Shown one piece after another: positions 26,161 to 34,566 of a stretch of 64,000 nt of DNA. Source of the stretch: Beijerinckiaceae bacterium (GTDB lineage: Bacteria; Pseudomonadota; Alphaproteobacteria; Rhizobiales; Beijerinckiaceae). Where the stretch lies: positions 1 to 64,000 of the forward strand of contig JAPZSB010000011.1 of the NCBI GenBank assembly GCA_027531565.1, read 5' to 3'. A program made the translations under genes and the position numbers. The notes below the pieces were generated by a model, which did no database searches, was not told the DNA's origin, and saw nothing but the letters and a program-made list of their open reading frames with translations. Each line of letters begins with the position of its first letter. Within the stretch, counting starts at the first letter, position 1.

Positions 26161-27455
26161 CCCGCACCGCCCGCGAACCCGCCCGCCGGGGGGCGTCCAT
26201 CCCCGAAAAGCTCGCCCTGGACGGATGCGCCGCGCTCCAGGCCAAGCTGCTCGAAAATCGAGGGAATTTTCTCCTTCAGGGCGAAGAAGCCTCGCGTGGC
26301 ATGAGGCCAGCAGGCCTCGTCATAGGCCCGTCGGACCTCCACGAGGGCAATGCCCTGCCGGGTGAGAACGGGCGCCGCCTCGGCCAGGGCCTCGGCCACC
26401 GGGCCGACCGGCGCATAGGCCGTGACGATGCGCGAAAGGCCATGCCGCCGCGCCCAGTCGCCAAGCGCAACTGCCGTCAGGCTCGGCAGCATCGTGGCCT
26501 CGGCGCGCCAGTGTCGCGCGGCCCGGGCGAGCCCGTCACCGAGCGCCGATTCGGTGAAGGCCCGCACGGCATCCGAGACCGGCAGGGGCGAACGGCCCTC
26601 AACCGCGCTGGCGCCGGCAATCGCCACGGGGTTCACCCCGTCAAGGCCAAGGCTTTCCGGGTGGAGATCCTCCTCGGTCAGCAGCAGCCCGGCAACGCCG
26701 GTCGCAGGCGCCGCCAGTGGCTCGCGCGGGCGCCGGGCAGCCGGCAGCGGCGGCTCGTCGAGCGGCGGCGCTTCCCTGGCAAGGCCGCGCGGCGAGAAGC
26801 GCCCGCCGGTAAAGCCGGCAATGTTGTCCGGTCGGGCGAGATAGGTCTTGCCGCGCGTATGGAGTCCGCCGACCCAGCGCCACGAGCAGGTATTCGAGGC
26901 GGGATCGCCGTCGAGCAGATGACGGATCATGAAATCCGCCCCGAGTTCCCAGGGCAGGCGCAACGTGAAGATCCAGATCGAGGCGAACCACATCCGCGCA
27001 TGGTTGTGGAGGTAGCCGGTCTCCTCCAGCTCGGCGACCCAGGCATCGAAGGCGTCAATCCCCGTTCGGCCCGCCAGCGCCGCCTCGCAGGCCTTCCGGA
27101 AGCCGCCCTTCCCGTCGAGGGCCGCAACCTGCCCCGCCAGCGCCTCGCGATACCGCCGCCAGATCTCCGGACGCGTTTCGAGATGGCCCTTGAAATAGGC
27201 CCGCCAGAGCACTTCCTGGATGAATTTTTCCGCCGCCGCGGGTGAATGGCGACCCAGCACGGCCTCGAGAACCTCGGCCTCGGTCACCAGCCGGTGCCTC
27301 AGATAGGGCGAGAGCACCGAGACATTGTCGCGCCTTTCGGGCCCGAAATCGCTGTTCCGCCGGTCGGCATAGGCGCGGCCAGCCGCCGGGAGAAAGGCCT
27401 TGAGGCGAAGAAGCCCGGCTTCGCGGCCGGGCTCGATATGGCGTGATGTGGTCAT
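26148..27455 (-). CDS. Photolyase/cryptochrome-like FAD protein with permuted domain order
   Basis: A 435-residue protein. Residues 50-220 match the helical FAD-binding domain of photolyases (VLWRAYFKGHL, TGYLHNHARMWFASIW, LLDGDPASNTCSWRWVGG), yet it begins almost directly with that domain. The alpha/beta antenna domain that normally precedes it is missing from the N-terminus, and a similar Rossmann-like region appears after it (about 255-400, e.g. ALGDWARRHGLSRIVTAYAP and GFFALKEKIPSIF). It could be a DNA-repair or light-sensing flavoprotein. Its 3' end overlaps the convergent fadB-like gene by 13 bp. Confidence 0.85.
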   Translation of the reverse strand: MTTSRHIEPGREAGLLRLKAFLPAAGRAYADRRNSDFGPERRDNVSVLSPYLRHRLVTEAEVLEAVLGRHSPAAAEKFIQEVLWRAYFKGHLETRPEIWRRYREALAGQVAALDGKGGFRKACEAALAGRTGIDAFDAWVAELEETGYLHNHARMWFASIWIFTLRLPWELGADFMIRHLLDGDPASNTCSWRWVGGLHTRGKTYLARPDNIAGFTGGRFSPRGLAREAPPLDEPPLPAARRPREPLAAPATGVAGLLLTEEDLHPESLGLDGVNPVAIAGASAVEGRSPLPVSDAVRAFTESALGDGLARAARHWRAEATMLPSLTAVALGDWARRHGLSRIVTAYAPVGPVAEALAEAAPVLTRQGIALVEVRRAYDEACWPHATRGFFALKEKIPSIFEQLGLERGASVQGELFGDGRPPAGGFAGGAGQAG

Positions 27456-27503
27456 CCTGAACTCCTGCCGGACTTACGCAGCCAGCAGGAGGATGGATGA
27501 GGC

Positions 27504-28112
27504 TCAGGCCAGGCCCTCCGCCTTCAGCGCGGCCTGCACGGCCGGGCGGGCGGCGATCCGGCCCATATAGGCCTTCAGCCGCGGCCAGGCATCGAGCGAC
27601 ATCCCCACGAAGCCGGTCCAGTTCGTGACCACGAAGAGATAGGCATCGGCCAGGGTGAAGGCGGCGCTGGTCACATGGTCGCGGCCATCGGCAAAGAGCG
27701 ATTCGACATGGTCGAGATGCCTCGACACGGCCTTGCGGGCGGCCTCCTTCTCGGCATCGGAACTGGTCGGCACGAAAAGCGGCACGAAAGCCTTGTGCAG
27801 CTCCGAGGCGACGAAGTTCAGCATTTCCTGCACACGCGCCCGCGCCACCGTGCCCGGCTGCGGCGCCAGTTCGCGCGCGCCTTCCCGGTCGGCAAGGAAC
27901 TGCACGATTGCCGCCCCTTCCGTGATCCGGGTGCCGTCATCCAGTTCGAGCAGCGGCACCTGCCCCTTGGGGTTGATCGCGCGGTAATCGCCGCCATCGG
28001 CCAGGGTCTTGGTCTTGGTGTCGACGCGCTGCAGCGTCACCGGGAGGTTGAGCTCGTTGATCACGATATGCGGCGAGAGCGAGCAGGCGCCGGGGGAGAA
28101 ATAGAGTTTCAT
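27504..28112 (-). CDS. Glutathione S-transferase, beta-class-like
   Basis: A 202-residue enzyme of the bacterial GST family. The N-terminal thioredoxin-like domain begins MKLYFSPGACSLSPHIVINE, with the catalytic-type Cys10 and Ser11 of beta-class GSTs, followed by NPKGQVPLLELDDG (cis-Pro) and ITEGAAIVQFLAD (the GSH-binding E/S pair reads EG here). The C-terminal helical domain contains TLADAYLFVVTNW. It is divergent from an HxlR regulator, which probably induces it under electrophile stress. Confidence 0.93.
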   Translation of the reverse strand: MKLYFSPGACSLSPHIVINELNLPVTLQRVDTKTKTLADGGDYRAINPKGQVPLLELDDGTRITEGAAIVQFLADREGARELAPQPGTVARARVQEMLNFVASELHKAFVPLFVPTSSDAEKEAARKAVSRHLDHVESLFADGRDHVTSAAFTLADAYLFVVTNWTGFVGMSLDAWPRLKAYMGRIAARPAVQAALKAEGLA

Positions 28113-28149
28113 CAGCGATCTCCTGAAAGGGTTGCGGTGGCGCTTTCCC

Positions 28150-28164
28150 TAACCAATCTGGTTA
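28150..28164. promoter_or_regulatory. Inverted repeat, candidate HxlR operator
   Basis: TAACCA-ATC-TGGTTA is a perfect 6-bp inverted repeat with a 3-bp centre in the gst/hxlR divergent spacer. Further GGTAAC and GTGACC half-sites follow at about 28178-28195 and a GGTAACC at 28216, suggesting a multi-site control region. Confidence 0.5.
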
Positions 28165-28233
28165 CTATTGGAAACCGGGTAACTTGTAGTGACCTTCAAA
28201 ATCAGGTATCCGTCAGGTAACCAGGAGACCGCG

Positions 28234-28689
28234 ATGGCCCTAAGGATGCGCAAGAACCAGGTGGCGGCGCCGCTGCCCAACTGCCCGCTCACGGCCTGCC
28301 TCGCTTTGATCGGCGGGGCCTGGACGCCGAACATCATCTGGTATCTCTCCGGCGGGCCGCGCCGCTTCTCGGAACTGCGCGGCGACCTGCCGGGCATCTC
28401 CTCGAAGGTCATGACGCAGCGGCTGCGCGAACTCGAGCAGAGCGGCGTTGTCAGCCGGCACGTCCTGCCCACTTCCCCGCCCTCGGTGGAATATGCCCTG
28501 ACGGAACTCGGCCATGACCTGCTCCCGGCGATCCGGTCGATCGTCGAGATCGGCCACAAGCTGAAATCGCATCAGGAACGCCAGCTGGCCGGATCCGCGG
28601 AGGCCACCCCGGCCGAGGATGGCCCCGTCCCGGCGGCGAACCTGCCAGCAGAATCCCGGAGATCAGGGCCGCGCATCTCGCGGGTCTGA
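28234..28689 (+). CDS. HxlR-family transcriptional regulator
   Basis: A 151-residue winged-helix regulator. The N-terminal cysteine in PNCPLTACLALIGGAWTPNI (about residues 16-35) and the core RRFSELRGDLPGISSKVMTQ and RLRELEQSGVVSR are typical of HxlR proteins, many of which sense electrophiles or redox through such cysteines. The start is the ATG at 28234 behind AGGAGA. A Pro/Ala-rich tail of about 35 residues extends past the usual domain. It is divergent from the GST gene. Confidence 0.92.
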   Translation: MALRMRKNQVAAPLPNCPLTACLALIGGAWTPNIIWYLSGGPRRFSELRGDLPGISSKVMTQRLRELEQSGVVSRHVLPTSPPSVEYALTELGHDLLPAIRSIVEIGHKLKSHQERQLAGSAEATPAEDGPVPAANLPAESRRSGPRISRV

Positions 28690-28817
28690 CATCCGGGACA
28701 TTCAAGCGCCCTCTGTATACATCCCATTGCTGGAATTGTTCGCAAACGGCGCATTGCCGGCCGATATCAGCTGTTCTATCTTCCTGTTGTATACAGAATG
28801 AACACAGGAAGCGCGCC

Positions 28818-29861
28818 ATGACCGCCCCTTTCCCGCTCAACGCCTGGTATGCCGCCGCCTGGGATGTCGAGGTGAAACGCGCCCTCCTCCCCCGGACCAT
28901 CTGCGGCAGGAAGATCGTCTTCTATCGCACCGAGGCGGGTGAGCCGGTAGCGCTGGCCGATGCCTGCTGGCACCGCCTCGTGCCGCTCTCGCGCGGGCAC
29001 CTGCGCGGCGACGAGGTGGTCTGCCCCTATCACGGCCTCGTCTTCAACCCGCAGGGGCGCTGCACCTTCATGCCCTCGCAGGAGACGATCAATCCGAGCG
29101 CCTGCGTCCGCTCCTACCCGGTGGTCGAGAAGCACCGCTTCCTCTGGATCTGGCCGGGCGACCCGGCCCTGGCCGATCCGGCCAAGGTGCCGGACATGCA
29201 CTGGAACAGGGATCCGGACTGGGAGGGCGACGGCAAGCTCATCCATGCCCGCTGCGACTACCGGCTTGTTCTCGACAACCTGATGGACCTGACGCACGAG
29301 ACTTTCGTGCATGGCACCTCGATCGGCAATGCCGCCGTGGCCGAGGCGCCCTTCGTCACCACCCATGGTGACAGGACCGCCACCGTGACGCGCTGGATGG
29401 TCGATATCGAGCCGCCGCCCTTCTGGCGCGGCCAGCTCGGCAAGCCGGGCAATGTCGATCGCTGGCAGATCATCCGGTTCGAAGCGCCCTCGACAATCGT
29501 GATCGATGTCGGCGTCGCGCCCACCGGCACCGGTGCGCCGGAGGGCGACCGGAGCCAGGGCGTCAACGGCATGGTGCTGAACACGATCACCCCGGAAACC
29601 GACAGGACCTGCCACTATTTCTGGGCCTTCGCCCGGAATTACCGCCGCCACGACCAGGCCCTGACGACCCAGCTCTGCGAGGGTGTCAGCAGTATCTTCA
29701 GGGAGGACGAGGCCATTCTCGAGGCGCAGCAGCAGGCCATCGACGAGAATCCCGGCCGGATCTTCTACAATCTCAACATCGATTCCGGCTCGATGTGGGC
29801 CCGCCGGCTGATCGACCGGATGGTCGCCGCAGAGCAACCCGTTCCTCAGGCGGCGGAGTAA
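28818..29861 (+). CDS. vanA: Vanillate O-demethylase oxygenase subunit (Rieske type)
   Basis: A 347-residue Rieske non-heme iron oxygenase. The [2Fe-2S] ligands are C50-x-H52 and C69-x2-H72; the mononuclear iron site is D157, H160 and H165 in DLTHETFVHG. Size and the NAWYAAAWD start fit VanA, which demethylates vanillate to protocatechuate and formaldehyde. The reductase vanB lies two genes downstream, with vanR between. Related methoxy-aromatic substrates are possible, but the nearby ligAB genes support vanillate. Confidence 0.92.
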   Translation: MTAPFPLNAWYAAAWDVEVKRALLPRTICGRKIVFYRTEAGEPVALADACWHRLVPLSRGHLRGDEVVCPYHGLVFNPQGRCTFMPSQETINPSACVRSYPVVEKHRFLWIWPGDPALADPAKVPDMHWNRDPDWEGDGKLIHARCDYRLVLDNLMDLTHETFVHGTSIGNAAVAEAPFVTTHGDRTATVTRWMVDIEPPPFWRGQLGKPGNVDRWQIIRFEAPSTIVIDVGVAPTGTGAPEGDRSQGVNGMVLNTITPETDRTCHYFWAFARNYRRHDQALTTQLCEGVSSIFREDEAILEAQQQAIDENPGRIFYNLNIDSGSMWARRLIDRMVAAEQPVPQAAE

Positions 29862-29865
29862 GCGG

Positions 29866-30654
29866 ATGGCCGAAGCCGCCCTCCCCGAATCCGCCGCCGA
29901 GGCGTCCCGCCCGCGGGAAGATCGCGGTCATTCGCAGAGCGTCCGCGCCCAGCTGGCCCTGCGGGAGCTGCTCCTGTCCGGCGAGATCGCGCCGGGATCG
30001 CGCCTGTCCGAACTGGCGATTGTCGAGCGGATCGGCGTCTCGCGCACCCCCGTCCGCGCGGCGCTGACGATGCTGGCGGAGGAAGGACTCGTCGAGCCGA
30101 TCCCCTCGGGCGGCTTCGCGGCCCGCGCCTTCAGCGAGCAGGATGTGCGCGATTCGATCGAGCTGCGTGGCACGCTGGAAGGCCTTGCCGCCCGCCTCGC
30201 CGCCGAACGGGGCATCGGCGCGCTGGCCGCCCAGACCCTGCGCGACCTGCTCGCCCGGCTGGACGAGGTGGTGGCCGGCCCGCTCGGCGCGCCGGATGTC
30301 TTCGAGCGCTACATCGCGCTCAACGCCGAATGGCACCGCCAGGTCACCGGTCTTGCAGGCAGCCGCGTGGTCGAGCGCCAGATCGAGCGGGTCATGGCCC
30401 TGCCCTTCGCCTCGCCCAGCGCCTTCGTGATGGCGCAGGCCCAGACCGAGGAAGCCCGCCGCATTCTCACCCTCGCGCAGGACCAGCACCATGCGGTTGT
30501 CGAGGCGATCCTCCAGCGCGAGGGCGCCCGCGCCGAGGCGCTGATGCGCGAGCATTCGCGGCTTGCCGGCCGCAATCTCGCCAACGCCGCCCGATCGCGC
30601 CAGGCCATGGCGCAGGTGCCCGGCGGCGCGCTGATCCGCCTGCGTCCGGCCTGA
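29866..30654 (+). CDS. vanR: GntR-family (FCD) regulator, VanR-like
   Basis: A 262-residue regulator with a GntR winged helix (SELAIVERIGVSRTPVRAAL and LAEEGLVEPIPSGGFAARAF, about residues 46-85) and an FCD domain. It begins 4 bp after the vanA stop and ends 11 bp before vanB, so it is embedded in the operon it presumably represses. This placement means its level rises with induction. An N-terminal tail of about 25 residues rich in Ala and Glu precedes the HTH. Confidence 0.9.
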   Translation: MAEAALPESAAEASRPREDRGHSQSVRAQLALRELLLSGEIAPGSRLSELAIVERIGVSRTPVRAALTMLAEEGLVEPIPSGGFAARAFSEQDVRDSIELRGTLEGLAARLAAERGIGALAAQTLRDLLARLDEVVAGPLGAPDVFERYIALNAEWHRQVTGLAGSRVVERQIERVMALPFASPSAFVMAQAQTEEARRILTLAQDQHHAVVEAILQREGARAEALMREHSRLAGRNLANAARSRQAMAQVPGGALIRLRPA

Positions 30655-30665
30655 GGAGATCCAGC

Positions 30666-31643
30666 ATGCGTTATGCCGTCACCTGGCAGGAGGCTACACT
30701 GCGCGCCGTGACCGATCTCACGGCGGATATCCGCGAATTCCGCATCGTGCCGGCCGCCGGCTGCCGGAGCTTCCTGCCCGGCGCCCATATCGATCTCGCC
30801 TTGACCATCGGCGATCTGCCGGAAACCCGTTCCTATTCGCTGGTCGGGGAGCCCGGTGACGGCCATTACCGAATCGCGGTGAAACGGCGTGCCGACAGCC
30901 GCGGCGGTTCGGCCTATCTCTGGAGCCTCGCGCCCGGTGCCCGCCTGACGATCACCGAACCGAAAAGCGCCTTCGAGCTGGATTTCGGCCGGAGGGAATA
31001 CCTGCTCGTCGCCGGCGGCATCGGCATCACGCCTCTGGTCGGCATGGCCAGCCTGCTGCGCCGGCGCGGCGACCGCGTGCGCCTGCTCTATGCGGCGCGG
31101 CGGAGCGCGGACCTCGCCTATCTGGAACCGCTGCGCGCCCTGCTCGGCGACGACCTCGAGATCTTCACCTCGGAGGCCGGCCGGCGGATCGATTTCGCCG
31201 CCGCCTTCGCGACACTCGGGCCGGATGCGCTCTGCGCGCTCTGCGGCCCGATGCCGATGCTGGAAGATGCGCGCCGGGCCTGGAATGCCGCCGGACGGCC
31301 CGTCGCCGATCTCCGCTGGGAGACCTTCGGCACCTCCGGCCATCTCGCCGCGGAGGATTTCACCGTCCGTCTGCCCCGCCATGGCCTCGAACTCGTCGTG
31401 CCCCGCAACCGCACCCTGCTCGACACGCTCGAGGAAGCCGGAATCGACGTGATCCATGATTGCCGCAAGGGCGAATGCGGCCTCTGCGCGATGGATATCC
31501 TCGCCATCGATGGCGCAATCGACCATCGCGACGTCTTCTTCTCGGACCACGAGAAGCAGGAAAGCCGGAAGCTCTGCGCCTGCGTCTCCCGCGCCACCGG
31601 CACGCTCACCCTCGATACGGATTACCGGCCGGACGCGCTCTGA
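30666..31643 (+). CDS. vanB: Vanillate O-demethylase reductase subunit
   Basis: A 325-residue oxidoreductase feeding electrons from NAD(P)H to VanA. It has a flavin-binding motif (ETRSYSLVGEPGDGHY, about residues 53-68), an NAD motif (LLVAGGIGITPLVGMASLL) and a C-terminal plant-type [2Fe-2S] ferredoxin domain with CRKGECGLC and a fourth Cys in KLCACVSR. The domain order FMN-NAD-2Fe2S is that of class IA reductases such as VanB. It is the last gene of vanA-vanR-vanB. Confidence 0.94.
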   Translation: MRYAVTWQEATLRAVTDLTADIREFRIVPAAGCRSFLPGAHIDLALTIGDLPETRSYSLVGEPGDGHYRIAVKRRADSRGGSAYLWSLAPGARLTITEPKSAFELDFGRREYLLVAGGIGITPLVGMASLLRRRGDRVRLLYAARRSADLAYLEPLRALLGDDLEIFTSEAGRRIDFAAAFATLGPDALCALCGPMPMLEDARRAWNAAGRPVADLRWETFGTSGHLAAEDFTVRLPRHGLELVVPRNRTLLDTLEEAGIDVIHDCRKGECGLCAMDILAIDGAIDHRDVFFSDHEKQESRKLCACVSRATGTLTLDTDYRPDAL

Positions 31644-31650
31644 GGGGGTG

Positions 31651-31816
31651 GCCCCTCACCCGCTCGCTCACGCTCGCGGCCTCTCCCCATGGGGGAGAGG
31701 TGGGAGGCGGGCTGGAACGGGCGGGAAGCGGCGAAAAGCGCAAACCGTCGTGCGCGTCCCCTCTCCCCCACGGGGAGAGGGAAGCCGAGGGCGAAGCCCG
31801 AGGCAGGGTGAGGGGC
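31651..31816. repeat. Palindromic intergenic repeat (REP/MITE-like)
   Basis: The ends GCCCCTCACCC (31651-31661) and GGGTGAGGGGC (31806-31816) are perfect 11-bp inverted repeats. Inside are two CCTCTCCCC...GGGGAGAGG hairpins. This resembles the intergenic palindromic elements common in alphaproteobacterial genomes. It could act as a bidirectional terminator between the convergent vanB and MetE-like genes. Confidence 0.75.
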
Positions 31817-31828
31817 AGGCCCGGCCCC

Positions 31829-32932
31829 TTACGCGTCCTTCCAGACCTCGGCCGCCAGCTCGACGATCATCTCGAGCTTCTTCCACTGCTCGTCCTCGGC
31901 CAGCGTGTTGCCTTCCTCGGTCGAGGCGAAACCGCATTGCGGCGAAAGGCAGAGCTGGTCGAGCGAGACGAATTTCGACGCTTCGTCGATCCGGCGCTTG
32001 ATGTCGTCCTTGGCTTCCAGCACGCCCGTTTTCGAGGTGACGAGGCCGAGCACCACATGCTTGCCTTTGGGCAGGAACCGCAACGGCTCGAACCCGCCGG
32101 CGCGGTCGCTGTCCCATTCCATGAAATAACCATCGACCGGCATGGCGTTGAACAGCACGTCCGCCACCGGCTCGTAGCCACCCGAAGCGATGAAGGTGGA
32201 GCGGAAATTACCACGGCAGAGATGCATGGTGATGGTCAGGTCGGCCGGCTTGTTTTCCAGCGCCTTGCGGACCATGCCGGCATAGATGTCCGGCTGCTTT
32301 TCCGGATCATCGCCGCGCTGACGCAGCATCTCGCGCTGGTTGGGATCGCAGAGATAGGCGAAGGAAATGTCGTCGAGCTGCAGGTAACGGCAGCCGGCGT
32401 CATAGAAGGCCCCCACCGCCTTGCCATAGGCCGCGCCGACATCGGCGTAGAACGCGTCCATTTCCGGGTAGATGCCCGGGTTCATCATCTTCCGGCCGCC
32501 GCGGTAATGCAGCATGGAGGGGCCGGGAATGGTCATTTTCGGGGTTGCCCGGGTATTCGCCTTGAGGAAGGTGAAATGTTCGATCATCGGATGGCCGGAA
32601 AACCCGACCTTGCCGGTGATCCGCAAGGCCTTGGCAATGCCGACCCCGCCCTTGAAATTCATGCCGGAATCCGCCTCGACCGAGGTGACGCCATCGAGCT
32701 GCTCGAGAAAGTCGAAATGCCAGTAGGCGCGGCGGAACTCACCATCCGTCACGCCCTTGAGGCCAACGGCTTCCTGCTTCGCAATCAGCGCCTTGATCTC
32801 GCGATCCTCGATCGCCTTCAGGCCCTCGGCGCTCAGCGTGCCGGCGGCTCGCTCCTCGCGGGCCTTCTTCAGCGCGGCCGGGCGCAACAGGGAGCCGACC
32901 TGGTCGGCGCGGAAAGGCGGTCTGGCAGTCAT
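31829..32932 (-). CDS. Cobalamin-independent methionine-synthase-like protein (MetE C-terminal type)
   Basis: A 367-residue single-domain protein of the MetE C-terminal/YxjG-like family. It has the DQVGSLLRP start, GVTDGEFRRAYWHFDF, and a zinc site suggested by TITMHLCRGNFR (His-x-Cys), with a second Cys in LSPQCGFAS. Full MetE has about 750 residues; this short form lacks the N-terminal half. Family members move methyl groups to thiols. It lies between the vanillate genes and an aromatic-type importer, so a role in methyl-group handling is conceivable but unproven. Confidence 0.85.
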   Translation of the reverse strand: MTARPPFRADQVGSLLRPAALKKAREERAAGTLSAEGLKAIEDREIKALIAKQEAVGLKGVTDGEFRRAYWHFDFLEQLDGVTSVEADSGMNFKGGVGIAKALRITGKVGFSGHPMIEHFTFLKANTRATPKMTIPGPSMLHYRGGRKMMNPGIYPEMDAFYADVGAAYGKAVGAFYDAGCRYLQLDDISFAYLCDPNQREMLRQRGDDPEKQPDIYAGMVRKALENKPADLTITMHLCRGNFRSTFIASGGYEPVADVLFNAMPVDGYFMEWDSDRAGGFEPLRFLPKGKHVVLGLVTSKTGVLEAKDDIKRRIDEASKFVSLDQLCLSPQCGFASTEEGNTLAEDEQWKKLEMIVELAAEVWKDA

Positions 32933-32981
32933 GATGTCCTCCGGAAGGTCACGGTTTGAAGTGGGTTCTGGACTGCGTGAT

Positions 32982-33070
32982 CGTCATGCCCGCCCCTGGG
33001 GCGGGCATCCACGACTTCGCCTTCGTGCGGGCCGAAGTCGTGGATGGCCGGGCCGAACCCGGCCATGACG
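32982..33070. repeat. Palindromic intergenic repeat
   Basis: CGTCATG-type ends face each other (32982-32988 and 33064-33070). CATCCACGACTTCG (33006-33019) and CGAAGTCGTGGATG (33033-33046) form a perfect 14-bp stem with a 13-nt loop. It looks like the dispersed CGTCAT(G/T)CCCGC repeats of alphaproteobacteria. It lies between livF and the MetE-like gene, which are on the same strand. Confidence 0.75.
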
Positions 33071-33085
33071 GGAACGCATCACATC

Positions 33086-33820
33086 TCAATGCCCTCCCCG
33101 GCTGCCGGCCTTCTTGCCGGTCACGCCAAGATGGGTTTCGAGCGGCGCCGGATCGGCGATCAGGCTGGCGCTCGAGGATTGATGCACGATCGCACCGCGA
33201 TCGAGGATGATCGCCTCGTCGGTCACGCCGAGGATCTTCTGGGCATGCTGCTCGACGATGATCGCCGACAGCCCCTCGTCCCGGGTGATGCGCTTCAGCG
33301 CGGCAAGCAATTCCTCGATGATGATCGGCGCGAGGCCTTCGGTCGGTTCGTCCAGCAGGATGAGCCGGGGGTTGAGCACCAGCGCCCGCGCCACGGCCAG
33401 CATCTGCTGCTCGCCGCCGGAAAGCTGGTTGCCCATGTTGCCGCGCCGCTCCTTCAGCCGCGGGAACAGGCGATAGACCGCCTCGACATCCCAGGCGCCG
33501 GGCTGCGCCACCGCGGTGAGATTTTCCTCCACCGTCAGCGACTTGAAGATGTTCCGCTCCTGCGGCACCCAGCCGATCCCGCCCCGCGCCCGGAGGTCGG
33601 AGCGGAGCTTCGTGATATCGCGCCCCTCGAAGCGGATCGTCCCGCCGAGATGCCGCGTCGCTCCGATGATCGTGTTGAGCAGCGTCGTCTTGCCGGTGCC
33701 GTTCCGGCCGAGCACGGCCAGCGAGCGGCCCGCTTCGAGGCTGAGGCTGACATCGTTGATCACCCGCGCCAGGCCATAGCCGGCGGAGAGCTGCGCAAGC
33801 TGGAGAAGCGGCTCAGCCAT
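33086..33820 (-). CDS. livF: Branched-chain/aromatic-type ABC importer ATPase LivF
   Basis: A 244-residue ATPase: Walker A LGRNGTGKTTLLNTIIG (about residues 37-53), signature LSGGEQQMLAVARAL, Walker B LILLDEPTEGLAP, switch VEQHAQKIL. GNQLSGGEQQM and DEPTEGLAP mark LivF. Its start overlaps the livG stop by 8 bp. A C-terminal GKKAGSRGGH tail is basic. It is the last of five importer genes in livJ-H-M-G-F, downstream of the ligAB genes on the same strand. Confidence 0.95.
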   Translation of the reverse strand: MAEPLLQLAQLSAGYGLARVINDVSLSLEAGRSLAVLGRNGTGKTTLLNTIIGATRHLGGTIRFEGRDITKLRSDLRARGGIGWVPQERNIFKSLTVEENLTAVAQPGAWDVEAVYRLFPRLKERRGNMGNQLSGGEQQMLAVARALVLNPRLILLDEPTEGLAPIIIEELLAALKRITRDEGLSAIIVEQHAQKILGVTDEAIILDRGAIVHQSSSASLIADPAPLETHLGVTGKKAGSRGGH

Positions 33821-34565
33821 CGAGGCTCTCCCCGAGATAGACCGCCCGGACGCGCGGATCATTGGCGATTTCCGACACCGTCCCCTCGGTGAAGAGCGCA
33901 CCGTTGACCAGAACCGAGATCCGCTCGGCGAAGGAGAAGACGAGGTCCATGTCATGCTCGATGAGCAGGACCGACACATCGCGCGGCAGGGCCGCGACGG
34001 TGGCGAGCAGGTCATGCCGCTCGGCCTCCGGCACGCCGGCAGCCGGCTCGTCCAGCAGCAACACGCGCGGCTGGCAGGCAAAGGCGAGCGCGATTTCCAG
34101 CAGGCGCTGCTTGCCATAGGGCAGGCTCGCGGTGCGTTCCTCCAGCACGTCGGCCAGCTTGAACCGGGTGGCGATCTCGACAATCTCGTCGATCACTACC
34201 GATTTCGACCCGGCAGGACGCCAGAATTCATAGCCATGGCCCATCCGCTCGGACACCGCGACGCCGAGGGTTTCCAGCGGCGTCATGCCGGCGAAGAGCT
34301 GGTTGATCTGGAAGGTGCGCACCAGCCCGCGCTTGACCCGGCGCTCCGGCGCCATGGCGGAAATATCCTCGCCATGCAGGCGGATCGTGCCCGCGCTGGG
34401 CTGGAGCACCCCCGTCAGCAGGTTGACGAACGTGGTCTTGCCGGCGCCGTTCGGCCCGATCAGGGCATGGCGGGCGCCGGGTTCGAGCCGGAAGCTGACA
34501 TCGTCGGTCGCGACAATGCCGCCGAAGCGCTTCTGCAGGCCGACAGTCTCGAGGGCAGCGCTCAT
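33813..34565 (-). CDS. livG: ABC importer ATPase LivG
   Basis: A 250-residue ATPase: Walker A IGPNGAGKTTFVNLLTG (about residues 35-51), LVRTFQINQLFAGMTPLE, a non-standard signature SLPYGKQRLLEIALAFACQP, Walker B VLLLDEPAAGVPEAE, and switch IEHDMDLVFSFAERI. The LPYGxQR form replaces LSGGQ, as is common in LivG. The ATG at 34565 begins 1 bp after the livM stop; a TTG at 34583 is a less likely alternative. Confidence 0.95.
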   Translation of the reverse strand: MSAALETVGLQKRFGGIVATDDVSFRLEPGARHALIGPNGAGKTTFVNLLTGVLQPSAGTIRLHGEDISAMAPERRVKRGLVRTFQINQLFAGMTPLETLGVAVSERMGHGYEFWRPAGSKSVVIDEIVEIATRFKLADVLEERTASLPYGKQRLLEIALAFACQPRVLLLDEPAAGVPEAERHDLLATVAALPRDVSVLLIEHDMDLVFSFAERISVLVNGALFTEGTVSEIANDPRVRAVYLGESLDG

Positions 34566-34566
34566 C

